A DNA stretch of 64,000 nucleotides, taken from the NCBI RefSeq assembly GCF_900101455.1, contig NZ_FMZJ01000015.1, positions 1 to 64,000 on the forward strand, read 5' to 3'. The stretch is from Sphingomonas sp. YR710 (GTDB lineage: Bacteria; Pseudomonadota; Alphaproteobacteria; Sphingomonadales; Sphingomonadaceae). Made by a program: the position numbers and the translations under genes. The stretch's first letter is position 1, and each line of letters begins with the position of its first letter. The notes beneath the pieces are model-generated. The model worked only from the letters and a program-made list of their open reading frames with translations. It did not search any database and was not told the DNA's origin. Shown one piece after another: positions 9,341-18,292 of the stretch.

Positions 9341-11971
9341 ATGAAAAAACTTTTGCTGAGCTGCGGCATCGCCGCGCTCGCTACGTCCGCGGCATATGGT
9401 CAGTCGACGGGTTCGGTTGATTTTGATCATTCTGAGATCATCGTCACCGGCGCGAAGACCGACAAGGGCGTCGCAGGTGTCGTTACACCCGACAGCACCA
9501 AGACGCAGGCCGTGTTGACGCAAACCTTCATCAAGAATCAGCGCCCCGGCCAGTCGATCAACGAAATCATTAACATGCTGCCTGGTGTCAGCTTCCAGAA
9601 CAACGATGCCTATGGTTCGTCGGGCGGCACCCTCTCGATCCGCGGTTTCGATGCGTCGCGCATCTCGCAGACCTTCGACGGCCTGCCGCTGAACGATACC
9701 GGCAATTACGCGCTTTTTTCCAACCAGCAGCTCGACCCCGAGTTGATTGAGCAGGTCAACGTCAACCTCGGCACCACCGATATCGATAGCCCCACCGCAT
9801 CGGCGACCGGTTCAACGGTGAACTATCGCACCCGCAATCCGACCGAGGATTTTCATATCCGTCTTCAGGGTTCGGCGGGCGAAAGCGGCTTCTTCCGTGT
9901 GTTCGGCGTTATCGACACCGGTGTGTTCACCCCATTCGGCACGCGTGCGTTCTTCGCCGCGAGCTCGGCAGATTCCTACAATCCGTACCAGCATACGTCC
10001 AAGACGCATAAGACCCAATATAACGCCAAGATCTATCAGCCGATCGGCGACAGCGGCGACTTCATCTCCATCGCGGGGCATTATAACCGGAACCGCAACG
10101 GGAATTTCTCATCATTGCCGCTGCGTATCGATCAGGTCCAGTCGACCACGAACCCGGCCCTGCGTCTGGTCGGTTCTAACGCCGGCAATCGCTTCCCGCT
10201 GACCCGCGCAGAGCGCGATTATACGCTTCCGAGCTGTCAGGGCGACACGCCGCAAGCCGGCGTAGCCGATGTACCGCAGAGCTCGGTAGTGCAGGGCGTC
10301 TCCGTCGTTTGCGGCAGCTTGTTCGACTACAGTTTCAACCCTTCGAACACCGGCAACATTCGTGTCCAGTCGAAGTTCACGTTGGCTGACGGCCTGGTTC
10401 TGACGATCGATCCCAGCTTTCAGTATACCAAGGCAAATGGCGGCAACAGTGCGGTCAAGGGCAATGAAGGTTTCTATAACCGGACCGGCACGGTCGCGAC
10501 TGGCCTGACGGGATATATTGGCGGTCAGCCTTATTTCGGTGGCGTCGACCTGAATGGCGACGGTGACGTTCTCGATACACCGACGTCGACCACGGTCAAC
10601 ACGACCCGTGGCGTCGAAGTCTATGCGCCCAGCCATACCGAGACGCATCGCTTCGGCGTGCTCAGCTCGCTGCGTTATGACTTCAGCGACACGCAAACCG
10701 TCCGCATCAACTATTCGCTGGATTATGGCCGCCATCGCCAGACTGGACCCGTGACGGTGTTGGCCGAGGATGGACATACCATCAACGTGTTCCCGATCGA
10801 CAATCCGCTGAAGGACAGCACGGGTGCGCCGATCCAGAAGCGGAACCGCAAATCGCTGGCGATCCTCAACCAGGTGTCGGGCGAATATCGCGGCGAGTTC
10901 TTCGACGACAAGTTGACGGTGAAGCTCGGCGTGAAGGCGCCGTTCTTCAAGCGCGACTTGACCAATTATTGCGTCACCGAGGCCGGCGGCACCTTCGTCG
11001 ATTGTTTCAACAGCCCGACGAGCCAGACAGCCTTCCTCGCGGCAAACCCGACCTACATTCCGCCGATCCATCGCGTGATCAAATATAACAAGGTGCTGCC
11101 GAGCGCGGGCCTGACCTACAAGCTGGCGCCGAAGGTCAGCATGTATGCCAGCTACAATAAGAGCTTGCAGGTTCCTGGTACAGATAACCTGTACCAGTCG
11201 CTCGGCTTCGCTGTAGGAACGGCGAACCCGGTCCCCGAGACAGCCGACAACTTCGACGTCGGCATGCGCTATACGTCGAGTAAGATCCAGGCGCAGGTTG
11301 CGGGCTGGTACACGGTTTTCAGCAACCGTCTTGCCTCGGCTTATGATCGCGATCTCAACATCTCGATTTACCGGAATCTCGGCAAGGTCGACAAATATGG
11401 TGTCGATGCCAACCTTGCGTATCAGCCAATCCCGGAAGTCTCGCTCTATGTCTTCGGCTCCTATTTGAAGTCGAAAATTAGGGACAATGTCGAACTCGGC
11501 GCGTGCACGGCGGCTCAGGTCACCTCGGGCGCGTCTGCCGGTGTCGGCAACTGCACCACGGTCGGTCAGACCATCTTCGCTTTGACGGCGGGCAAGCGTG
11601 AATCGGCAGCGCCGATCTACACGGCCGGCGGTCGTGTCGAAGGCACGCTCGGACCGGTTCTGCTCGGCGTCCAGGCGAAGCGCACGGGTTCGCGCTACGT
11701 CAACGACCAGAACCTTCCGGTCACGATCGCGGGTTCGGGCCAAGTCTATGGCGCGAAGGCCATTGGCTATACGGTAGTAGATGCCGATGCCCGGGTTTCA
11801 CTCAAGTTCCTGGGCTTGAACGATCAAACCTTCCTGCAGCTCAACGTGACCAACATCTTCGACAAACTGTATGTCGCGGGTTTCTCAGGCAGCCTGATCT
11901 CGACCTCGGCGCCCTTCGCTTTCGTCGGCGCGCCGCGGACCTTCAGTGGAACGCTCAGCGTCGGCTTCTGA
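9341..11971 (+). CDS. TonB-dependent outer membrane receptor
   Basis: An 876-residue outer-membrane receptor for active uptake of an unidentified ligand. It starts with a signal peptide (MKKLLLSCGIAALATSAAYG) after AGGGGAA at 9327-9333; open codons further upstream are not needed. A TonB-box-like EIIVTG is followed by the plug (SINEIINMLPGVSFQ, LSIRGFDASRISQTFDGLPL) and a beta-barrel ending in FSGTLSVGF with a terminal aromatic residue. No secretin-like signalling domain is present. An exposed-looking loop at residues 403-412 (DLNGDGDVLD) matches a calcium-binding EF-hand-like pattern. A strong terminator follows. Confidence 0.93.
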   Translation: MKKLLLSCGIAALATSAAYGQSTGSVDFDHSEIIVTGAKTDKGVAGVVTPDSTKTQAVLTQTFIKNQRPGQSINEIINMLPGVSFQNNDAYGSSGGTLSIRGFDASRISQTFDGLPLNDTGNYALFSNQQLDPELIEQVNVNLGTTDIDSPTASATGSTVNYRTRNPTEDFHIRLQGSAGESGFFRVFGVIDTGVFTPFGTRAFFAASSADSYNPYQHTSKTHKTQYNAKIYQPIGDSGDFISIAGHYNRNRNGNFSSLPLRIDQVQSTTNPALRLVGSNAGNRFPLTRAERDYTLPSCQGDTPQAGVADVPQSSVVQGVSVVCGSLFDYSFNPSNTGNIRVQSKFTLADGLVLTIDPSFQYTKANGGNSAVKGNEGFYNRTGTVATGLTGYIGGQPYFGGVDLNGDGDVLDTPTSTTVNTTRGVEVYAPSHTETHRFGVLSSLRYDFSDTQTVRINYSLDYGRHRQTGPVTVLAEDGHTINVFPIDNPLKDSTGAPIQKRNRKSLAILNQVSGEYRGEFFDDKLTVKLGVKAPFFKRDLTNYCVTEAGGTFVDCFNSPTSQTAFLAANPTYIPPIHRVIKYNKVLPSAGLTYKLAPKVSMYASYNKSLQVPGTDNLYQSLGFAVGTANPVPETADNFDVGMRYTSSKIQAQVAGWYTVFSNRLASAYDRDLNISIYRNLGKVDKYGVDANLAYQPIPEVSLYVFGSYLKSKIRDNVELGACTAAQVTSGASAGVGNCTTVGQTIFALTAGKRESAAPIYTAGGRVEGTLGPVLLGVQAKRTGSRYVNDQNLPVTIAGSGQVYGAKAIGYTVVDADARVSLKFLGLNDQTFLQLNVTNIFDKLYVAGFSGSLISTSAPFAFVGAPRTFSGTLSVGF

Positions 11972-11991
11972 TCGATCCAGTTCCTAATGAT

Positions 11992-12030
11992 AAAACCCCG
12001 TCGCCTTTCCGGGCGGCGGGGTTTTTCTTT
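11992..12030 (+). terminator. Rho-independent terminator after the TonB receptor gene
   Basis: A GC-rich hairpin (arms CCCCGTCGCC and GGGCGGCGGGG, with a short TTTCC loop) is followed directly by TTTTTCTTT. It ends the receptor transcript 20 bp after the stop codon and separates it from frmA. Confidence 0.9.
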
Positions 12031-12097
12031 GTCGGCTATTTTCCGTGGCCATCGAACGCGCTACCGGAGGCGCTTGGTGATTGGGGAGAGTTTACCC

Positions 12098-13207
12098 GTG
12101 AAAACGCGTGCCGCCGTCGCATTCGAAGCGAAGAAACCGCTGGAGATCGTCGAACTCGATCTGGAGGGCCCCAAGGCGGGCGAGGTGCTGGTCGAGATCA
12201 TGGCGACCGGCATCTGCCATACCGATGCCTATACGCTCGACGGCTTCGACAGCGAGGGGATCTTCCCGTCGATCCTCGGCCATGAAGGCGCGGGCATCGT
12301 GCGCGAGGTGGGGGCTGGTGTCACCAGCGTGAAGCCGGGCGATCATGTGATCCCGCTTTACACGCCCGAATGCCGCCAGTGCAAAAGCTGCCTCAGCGGC
12401 AAGACCAACCTGTGCACCGCGATCCGCGCGACGCAGGGGCAGGGGCTGATGCCCGATGGCACCAGCCGCTTCAGCTATAAGGGGCGGACGATCTTCCATT
12501 ATATGGGCTGCTCGACCTTCTCGAACTTCACCGTGCTGCCCGAAATCGCGGTGGCGAAGATCCGCGACGACGCGCCGTTCGACAAGAGCTGCTATATCGG
12601 CTGCGGGGTTACGACCGGGGTGGGGGCGGTGGTCAATACCGCGAAGGTTACGCCAGGATCGAACGTCATCGTGTTCGGCCTGGGCGGCATCGGTTTGAAC
12701 GTGTTGCAGGGCGCGAAGATGGTGGGGGCCGACAAGATCGTCGGCGTCGACATCAATCCCGCGCGCGAGGAATGGGGCAGGCGCTTCGGCATGACCCATT
12801 TCGTCAATCCGAAGCAGATCGAAGGCGACATCGTCCAGCATCTCGTCGCGCTCACCGATGGTGGCGCCGATTATACCTTTGATTGTACCGGCAACACGAC
12901 GGTGATGCGCCAGGCGCTCGAGGCCTGCCATCGCGGCTGGGGCGTCTCCACCGTGATCGGCGTTGCCGAGGCGGGCAAGGAAATCAGCACGCGGCCGTTC
13001 CAGCTCGTCACCGGGCGCGTGTGGAAGGGATCGGCATTCGGCGGCGCGCGGGGCCGCACCGACGTGCCGAAGATCGTCGACTGGTATATGAACGGCAAGA
13101 TCGAGATCGATCCGATGATCACCCATGTGCTGAGCCTCGAGGAGATCAACAGGGGCTTCGATCTGATGCATGCCGGGGAGAGCATCCGCAGCGTGGTGGT
13201 GTTCTAA
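12098..13207 (+). CDS. frmA: S-(hydroxymethyl)glutathione dehydrogenase (class III alcohol dehydrogenase)
   Basis: A 369-residue zinc-dependent enzyme that oxidises S-hydroxymethylglutathione, formed from formaldehyde and glutathione, to S-formylglutathione with NAD+. Visible are the catalytic-zinc segments [12 protein letters not shown] and GHEGAG, the four-cysteine structural-zinc loop [17 protein letters not shown], and the NAD-binding [13 protein letters not shown]. Length and sequence are those of class III enzymes. The GTG at 12098 with GGGGAG at 12083-12088 is preferred to an ATG at 11987 that would start inside the terminator. The next enzyme of the pathway, fghA, follows after a repeat element. 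Confidence 0.95.
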   Translation: MKTRAAVAFEAKKPLEIVELDLEGPKAGEVLVEIMATGICHTDAYTLDGFDSEGIFPSILGHEGAGIVREVGAGVTSVKPGDHVIPLYTPECRQCKSCLSGKTNLCTAIRATQGQGLMPDGTSRFSYKGRTIFHYMGCSTFSNFTVLPEIAVAKIRDDAPFDKSCYIGCGVTTGVGAVVNTAKVTPGSNVIVFGLGGIGLNVLQGAKMVGADKIVGVDINPAREEWGRRFGMTHFVNPKQIEGDIVQHLVALTDGGADYTFDCTGNTTVMRQALEACHRGWGVSTVIGVAEAGKEISTRPFQLVTGRVWKGSAFGGARGRTDVPKIVDWYMNGKIEIDPMITHVLSLEEINRGFDLMHAGESIRSVVVF

Positions 13208-13211
13208 GGTC

Positions 13212-13345
13212 ATTCCTCCCCGAACTTGTTCGGGGAGGGGGACCATGCGCAGCATGGTGGAGGGGCGCCGTGTCAGCGGCGGCTACGCCACCGCCCCCTC
13301 CACCGCTCTTCGAGCGGTCCTCCTCCCCGTTCCGGGGAGGAATTT
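13212..13345. repeat. Paired-palindrome intergenic repeat, family C, copy 1
   Basis: The element begins with a hairpin (CCTCCCCGAAC / GTTCGGGGAGG) and ends with another (CCTCCCCG / CGGGGAGG), with further small palindromes (ACCATGC / GCATGGT and ACCGCTC / GAGCGGT) between. It fills nearly all of the gap between frmA and fghA. A second copy lies at 19035-19167. Confidence 0.85.
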
Positions 13346-13357
13346 GGAAGACAAGAC

Positions 13358-14218
13358 ATGACTCTCGAGACCATATCGGCGAACCGGGCCTTTGGCGGGG
13401 TGCAGGGCGTGTACAAGCACGCCAGCACCTCCACAGGCACCGACATGACATTCGGCGTCTATGTGCCGCCGCATGCCGAAGGCGCCACGCTGCCGGTCGT
13501 ATGGTACCTGTCGGGCCTCACCTGCACCCACGCCAACGTCACCGAGAAAGGCGAATTTCGGCGGGCGTGCGCGGAGCTCGGCCTGATCTTCGTTGCCCCC
13601 GATACGTCGCCGCGCGGCGAAGGCGTGCCCGACGATCCGGCGGGCGCCTATGATTTCGGTCTGGGTGCCGGCTTCTATGTCGATGCGACCGAGGCGCCGT
13701 TCGCGCACCATTATCGGATGTGGAGCTATATCACCGAAGAATTGCCGGCTTTGATCGCCGTGGAATTTCCGGCCGATATGGATCGCCAGTCGATCATGGG
13801 GCACTCGATGGGCGGGCACGGCGCGCTGACGATCGGGCTGACCTTTCCCGATCGCTATCGATCGGTTTCGGCCTTCGCGCCGATCGTTGCGCCGGGGCAG
13901 GTGCCGTGGGGCCATAAGGCGCTCGGGGGCTATCTCGGCGAGGATCGGACGGCGTGGCGCAGGCACGATGCGGTGGCGCTGATCGAGGATGGTGCACGAG
14001 TGAAGGATCTGCTCGTCGATCAGGGTGACGCGGACGGTTTCCTGGCCGAACAGCTCAAGCCCAACCTGCTTGCGGTCGCCTGTACCGATGCGCGGATCCC
14101 GCTGACGCTGCGCCTGCAGCCTGGCTATGATCACAGCTATTACTTCATCTCGACGTTCATGGAAGATCATCTGCGCTGGCATGCGGAGAGGTTGGGCCAA
14201 CTCCCTCGCCCCCTTTAG
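13358..14218 (+). CDS. fghA: S-formylglutathione hydrolase
   Basis: A 286-residue serine hydrolase that splits S-formylglutathione into formate and glutathione, completing the glutathione-dependent formaldehyde pathway begun by the upstream frmA product. The family signature is clear: LSGLTCTHANVTEKG near residue 50, the nucleophile Ser150 in GHSMGGHG, and the histidine in YDHSYYF near the C-terminus. The ATG at 13358 follows TTGGAAG; the upstream open frame is repeat sequence. The last codons and the TAG stop lie inside the left arm of a downstream repeat element, so the extreme C-terminus (LPRPL) is repeat-derived. Confidence 0.95.
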   Translation: MTLETISANRAFGGVQGVYKHASTSTGTDMTFGVYVPPHAEGATLPVVWYLSGLTCTHANVTEKGEFRRACAELGLIFVAPDTSPRGEGVPDDPAGAYDFGLGAGFYVDATEAPFAHHYRMWSYITEELPALIAVEFPADMDRQSIMGHSMGGHGALTIGLTFPDRYRSVSAFAPIVAPGQVPWGHKALGGYLGEDRTAWRRHDAVALIEDGARVKDLLVDQGDADGFLAEQLKPNLLAVACTDARIPLTLRLQPGYDHSYYFISTFMEDHLRWHAERLGQLPRPL

Positions 14219-14321
14219 GGGGAGAGAGGGCAGGGGAGAGGGGGCCGAGGGGAAGAGGTTCGCGACGGAGCCTCCAGCACTGCCCCCTCTCCCAACCCTC
14301 TCCCCCTAAAGGGGGCGAGGG
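14203..14321. repeat. Paired-palindrome intergenic repeat, family D, copy 1
   Basis: The left arm CCCTCGCCCCCTTTAGGGGG and the right arm CCCCCTAAAGGGGGCGAGGG are reverse complements, and each also folds on itself. The left arm contains the fghA stop codon. The element occupies the space between the convergent genes fghA and the Lrp-type regulator and could act as a bidirectional terminator. Confidence 0.85.
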
Positions 14322-14329
14322 CTTTGTCA

Positions 14330-14809
14330 TCACAACGCCAGCTTGGTCGTGAGCTTGACCTCCTCGAGCACCGCATAGGTTCGTGTTTCGCGCACGCCGG
14401 GCATTGCGGTCAGGATGTCGCCGAGAAAGCTGCGATAGGCGCCCATGTCGGACACGCGGACTTTCAGCAGATAATCGAACCCGCCCGCGACCATATGGCA
14501 TTCCATCACCTGCGGCACGCGGCGGACATGGGCGGAGAAGGCCGAGAAGACATCGTCGGTGGTGCGATCGAGCAAAACTTCGATGAAGATCATCAGTGCC
14601 TGATCGAGCTTCTCGGGATCGAGCAAGGCGGTATAGCCGGTGATCACCCCGCGTTCGCGCAGCCGCTTCACCCGGTCGAAACAGGCGGCCGGCGACAGCC
14701 CGCACGCGGCGGCGAGCGCCTGGTTGGTGATTCGCCCGTCGTCCTGGAGAACGCGCAATAATCGGCGATCGGTGTCATCGATCGAAGGAAGTTTCGGTTC
14801 CGCTGCCAT
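14330..14809 (-). CDS. Lrp/AsnC family regulator, probable PutA regulator
   Basis: A 159-residue feast/famine regulator. The N-terminal helix-turn-helix (DDTDRRLLRVLQDDGRITNQALAAACGLSPAACFDRVKRL, residues ~11-50) is followed by the ligand-sensing RAM domain (VPQVMECHMVAGGFDYLLKV, residues ~97-116). It is transcribed divergently from putA with a 109-bp gap that holds a perfect 17-bp palindrome. In alphaproteobacteria such genes (PutR type) activate putA in response to proline. Function is inferred from position; the family assignment is firm. The ATG at 14809 is chosen because it fits the family N-terminus. Confidence 0.9.
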   Translation of the reverse strand: MAAEPKLPSIDDTDRRLLRVLQDDGRITNQALAAACGLSPAACFDRVKRLRERGVITGYTALLDPEKLDQALMIFIEVLLDRTTDDVFSAFSAHVRRVPQVMECHMVAGGFDYLLKVRVSDMGAYRSFLGDILTAMPGVRETRTYAVLEEVKLTTKLAL

Positions 14810-14859
14810 CGTTCGCCCGCTTCTTCGGATTTGATGCCCGTAATATGAAGCACCTTCGG

Positions 14860-14876
14860 TCATATTCGCAATATGA
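14860..14876. promoter_or_regulatory. Candidate Lrp/AsnC-type operator between the regulator and putA
   Basis: TCATATTCGCAATATGA is a perfect inverted repeat with 7-bp arms and a 3-bp centre, a size and AT-rich-arm layout typical of Lrp/AsnC sites. A further half-site AATATGA lies at 14842-14848. It is 42 bp before the putA start and 50 bp before the regulator start, so one site could control both. Confidence 0.7.
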
Positions 14877-14918
14877 TGATGTTCAGACGGCGATCGGTGC
14901 CGGCCCGCGGAGAATCAT

Positions 14919-17900
14919 ATGGCGCAGCAGCTTTCGGTCTGGGATCGCATCGACGACGGCAAATATGCCGATGAGGCGAGCGTCATCCGTAACCTGATCG
15001 AGCGTCAGCCGCTGTCAGCCTCGGCGCGGACGAGCGTGGTGACCGAGGCGATCGCGCTGGTCGAGGCCGCGCGGGCATCGACCCGCAAACAAGGCGTGGT
15101 CGAGAGTTTCCTGCAGGAATTCTCGTTGGGCACGCGCGAGGGGCTCGCCTTGATGTGCCTCGCCGAGGCGCTGCTGCGCACCCCCGATGCCGAAACCCGC
15201 GACCGGCTGATCGCCGAGAAGATCGGATCGGCCGACTGGGCGAGCCATATCGGCCGATCCGACAGCCTGTTCGTCAATGCCTCGACCTGGGGGCTGATGC
15301 TGACCGGCCGGCTGATCGATGTCGATGATGAAGCGAAGCGCGATCTCGGCGGGTTCCTCAAGCGGGTGACGGCGCGGGTCGGCGAGCCGGTGATCCGGCA
15401 GGCGGTGGGCGCCGCGGTGCGGATGATGGGCGAGCAGTTCGTGCTCGGCCGCACGATCGGCGACGCGCTGGGCCGGGCGAAGAAGGAGAATTATCTCTGC
15501 TCGTTCGACATGCTCGGCGAGGGCGCGCGCACCGCCGCCGATGCCGAGCGCTATGAACATATCTATGCCGCGGCGATCGAGGCGGTCGGCAAGGCGAGCG
15601 GTGGCGCCGGGCCCGAACTCGGCCATGGTATTTCGGTCAAGCTGTCGGCGCTGTCGCCGCGCTACGAGGCGGTGCAGGAAGCGCGCGTCTGGGAGGAACT
15701 CTATCCGCGGATCAGGCGGCTGGCGCTGATCGCCGCGCGCCATGACCTCAATTTCGCGATCGATGCCGAGGAGGCCGATCGGCTGGTGCTGTCGCTGAAG
15801 TTGATCGACCGGCTCGCGCATGAGGCAGAGCTTGGCGAATGGACCGGGCTGGGCGTGGTCGTGCAGGCCTATCAGAAGCGCGGACCCGCGGTGATCGCGG
15901 CGCTCGCGAAGCTGGCGCAGGACAGCGGACGGCGGATCATGGTGCGACTGGTCAAGGGCGCCTATTGGGATAGCGAGATCAAGCGCGCGCAGGTCGCGGG
16001 CCGGCCCGATTATCCGGTCTATACAACCAAGCCGGCGACCGACCTGGCCTATCTGGTCTGCGCGAAGGCGCTGATCGATGCGGCGCCGGCGCTCTATCCG
16101 CAATTCGCCACCCACAATGCCCACACATTGGCGGCGGTGCGGAATATGGCCGCCGAGGCCGATGTCACCATCGAGCATCAACGGCTCCACGGCATGGGCG
16201 AAGCGCTCTATCGCGCCGCCGAGACGCTTTATGGCAAGCTCCGTCTGCGCGCTTATGCGCCGGTCGGGGGGCATGAGGAATTGCTGCCCTATCTGGTGCG
16301 CCGGCTGCTCGAAAATGGCGCGAATACCAGCTTCGTTCACGCTTTGCTCGACGATCGGGTGCCCGCCGATCTGGTGGTGGCCGATCCGATCGTGGCGGTG
16401 CTCGCGCATCCTGACAGGCACGCGCGGATCGCGCTGCCGGCCGATATCTACGGCCCGAGCCGGCGCAACCCGCAGGGCCGCGACTATAGTATCCACGAAC
16501 AGCGCGTTACGGCCAACCGGCTGACCGGTCTGGTCGCGGCCGAACGGATCGCGGCCGGCGCAATCGTCGGTGGCAAGACGGTCGTGGCGCCCGCGCAGCC
16601 GGTCACCAGTCCGGCCGATCGTACCCGCGTGATCGGCCATACCGCTGACGCGACCCCGGCCGATATCGACGCTGCGATCATCCTCGCGCGCAAGGCGCAG
16701 CCGCGCTGGAACCGGGCCGGCGGCGCGGGCCGGGCGGTGGTGCTGCGCGCGATGGGCGATGCGCTGGATGGGGAGTTCGACGAACTGGTGGCGTTGCTGT
16801 CGTTGGAGGCGGGCAAGACGCTTAACGATGGCGTCGCCGAAGTACGCGAGGCGATCGATTTCTGTCGTTATTATGCCGATCTCGCCGAGCGGCAGTTCGG
16901 CGCGCCGACATTGCTGCCGGGTCCAGTCGGCGAGGTGAACCAGCTGGAGCTGGCCGGGCGCGGCGTGTTCGCCTGCATATCCCCGTGGAATTTCCCGCTG
17001 GCGATCTTCACCGGGCAGATCGTCGCGGCACTGGCCGCCGGCAACGCTGTCCTCGCCAAGCCCGCCGAGCAGACGCCGTTGATCGCCACGCGCGCGGTGC
17101 GGCTGTTCCACAAGGCCGGGCTCGATCCGGCGCTGCTGACGCTGCTGCCCGGCGATGGCGCGACGGTCGGCGCGGCGTTGGTCGCGCATCCGGGGATCGA
17201 CGGCGTCGCCTTCACCGGCGGTACCGAGACAGCCTGGGCGATCAACCGCGCACTGGCTGCGCGCAATGGTCCGATCATCCCGTTCATTGCCGAGACCGGC
17301 GGGCTCAACGGCATGTTTGTCGACACGACCGCGCTCAAGGAGCAGGTGGTTGACGATGTCATCCTGTCGGCGTTCGGTTCGGCGGGGCAGCGTTGCTCGG
17401 CGTTGCGGCTGCTGTTCGTGGCGCACGACAGTGCTGACGAGATGATCGCGACCTTGAAGGGCGCGATGGCGGCTTTGGTGATCGGCGATCCGGCCAATCC
17501 CGCGACCGATGTCGGCCCGGTGATCGATGCCGATGCGCGTGCGGCGCTGGAGCGGCACCGCGAGCGGCTGAAGCGCGAGGCTATGATCCTTCACGAATGT
17601 GCGGCCCCGCAAGGCGGCGACTATTTCGCGCCGCTGCTGGCGGAGATCCCATCGGCCGACTTCCTCGAGCGTGAGATATTCGGTCCGATCCTGCACGTCG
17701 TGCGCTACGATCCGGCCGATCTGGCGAAGGTCGCCGGCGCGCTCGCCGCGCGGCGTTATGGGCTGACGCTCGGCATCCACAGCCGCATCGAGCGTTTCGC
17801 CGAAGAGGTGCGCGCGCTGGTGCCGGCGGGCAATGTCTATGTGAATCGATCGATCATCGGCGCGGTCGTCGGCGTGCAGCCGTTCGGCGGCGAGGGCTTG

Positions 17901-18017
17901 TCCGGCACCGGGCCGAAGGCCGGCGGCCCGCATGCGTTATTGCGCTATGCGGTCGAGCGCGCGGTCTCGGTCAACATCACCGCGCAGGGCGGCGATCCGG
18001 CCTTGCTCAACTTGTGA
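14919..18017 (+). CDS. putA: Bifunctional proline dehydrogenase / L-glutamate gamma-semialdehyde dehydrogenase
   Basis: A 1032-residue enzyme that oxidises proline to glutamate in two steps. The FAD-dependent proline dehydrogenase domain shows RLVKGAYWDSEIKRAQ and the ATHNAHT segment. The aldehyde dehydrogenase domain (from residue ~560) shows AETGGLNGMFVD and the catalytic cysteine in FGSAGQRCSALR. It ends FGGEGLSGTGPKAGGPHALLRY. The ~50-residue ribbon-helix-helix DNA-binding domain of enteric PutA is absent, so the protein is not its own repressor, in keeping with the divergent Lrp-type gene. GGAG precedes the ATG by 7 bp. Confidence 0.96.
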   Translation: MAQQLSVWDRIDDGKYADEASVIRNLIERQPLSASARTSVVTEAIALVEAARASTRKQGVVESFLQEFSLGTREGLALMCLAEALLRTPDAETRDRLIAEKIGSADWASHIGRSDSLFVNASTWGLMLTGRLIDVDDEAKRDLGGFLKRVTARVGEPVIRQAVGAAVRMMGEQFVLGRTIGDALGRAKKENYLCSFDMLGEGARTAADAERYEHIYAAAIEAVGKASGGAGPELGHGISVKLSALSPRYEAVQEARVWEELYPRIRRLALIAARHDLNFAIDAEEADRLVLSLKLIDRLAHEAELGEWTGLGVVVQAYQKRGPAVIAALAKLAQDSGRRIMVRLVKGAYWDSEIKRAQVAGRPDYPVYTTKPATDLAYLVCAKALIDAAPALYPQFATHNAHTLAAVRNMAAEADVTIEHQRLHGMGEALYRAAETLYGKLRLRAYAPVGGHEELLPYLVRRLLENGANTSFVHALLDDRVPADLVVADPIVAVLAHPDRHARIALPADIYGPSRRNPQGRDYSIHEQRVTANRLTGLVAAERIAAGAIVGGKTVVAPAQPVTSPADRTRVIGHTADATPADIDAAIILARKAQPRWNRAGGAGRAVVLRAMGDALDGEFDELVALLSLEAGKTLNDGVAEVREAIDFCRYYADLAERQFGAPTLLPGPVGEVNQLELAGRGVFACISPWNFPLAIFTGQIVAALAAGNAVLAKPAEQTPLIATRAVRLFHKAGLDPALLTLLPGDGATVGAALVAHPGIDGVAFTGGTETAWAINRALAARNGPIIPFIAETGGLNGMFVDTTALKEQVVDDVILSAFGSAGQRCSALRLLFVAHDSADEMIATLKGAMAALVIGDPANPATDVGPVIDADARAALERHRERLKREAMILHECAAPQGGDYFAPLLAEIPSADFLEREIFGPILHVVRYDPADLAKVAGALAARRYGLTLGIHSRIERFAEEVRALVPAGNVYVNRSIIGAVVGVQPFGGEGLSGTGPKAGGPHALLRYAVERAVSVNITAQGGDPALLNL

Positions 18018-18186
18018 GGAGGCGGGCCGGCATTGCGGGTCGCGAAGACCAACAATCGCACCAGCAACGTACAGCCACTTGAACTCCTGTCGCGCATGAA
18101 CTTAGCCCCCTTTGTCCTTGCAGAGGCCGTATTGCATCGCGGGATGACAGGGGGATGACTGATTGCTTCGTTTGGCTGGACGGTTT

Positions 18187-18283
18187 GCCCCACCCCAACC
18201 CCTCCCCTAAAGGGGAGGGGCTTGCTGAGGCGAGCGGGTGGCAAAAAAGCCCCTCCCCTTCAGGGGAGGGGTTGGGGTGGGGC
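18187..18283. repeat. Paired-palindrome intergenic repeat, family D-like, copy 2
   Basis: A 22-bp arm starting GCCCCACCCCAACCCCTCCC is repeated as its reverse complement at the right end, with self-complementary CCCCTCCCCT/AGGGGAGGGG pairs inside each half. It ends 9 bp before the prepilin peptidase start. I see no gene in the rest of the gap after putA. Confidence 0.85.
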
Positions 18284-18292
18284 AGGCCGATT

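Noticed and set aside
15015-17933. A long minus-strand open frame opposite putA
   Set aside because: Same composition bias; it reads as a mirror of putA codons and has no recognisable domain.
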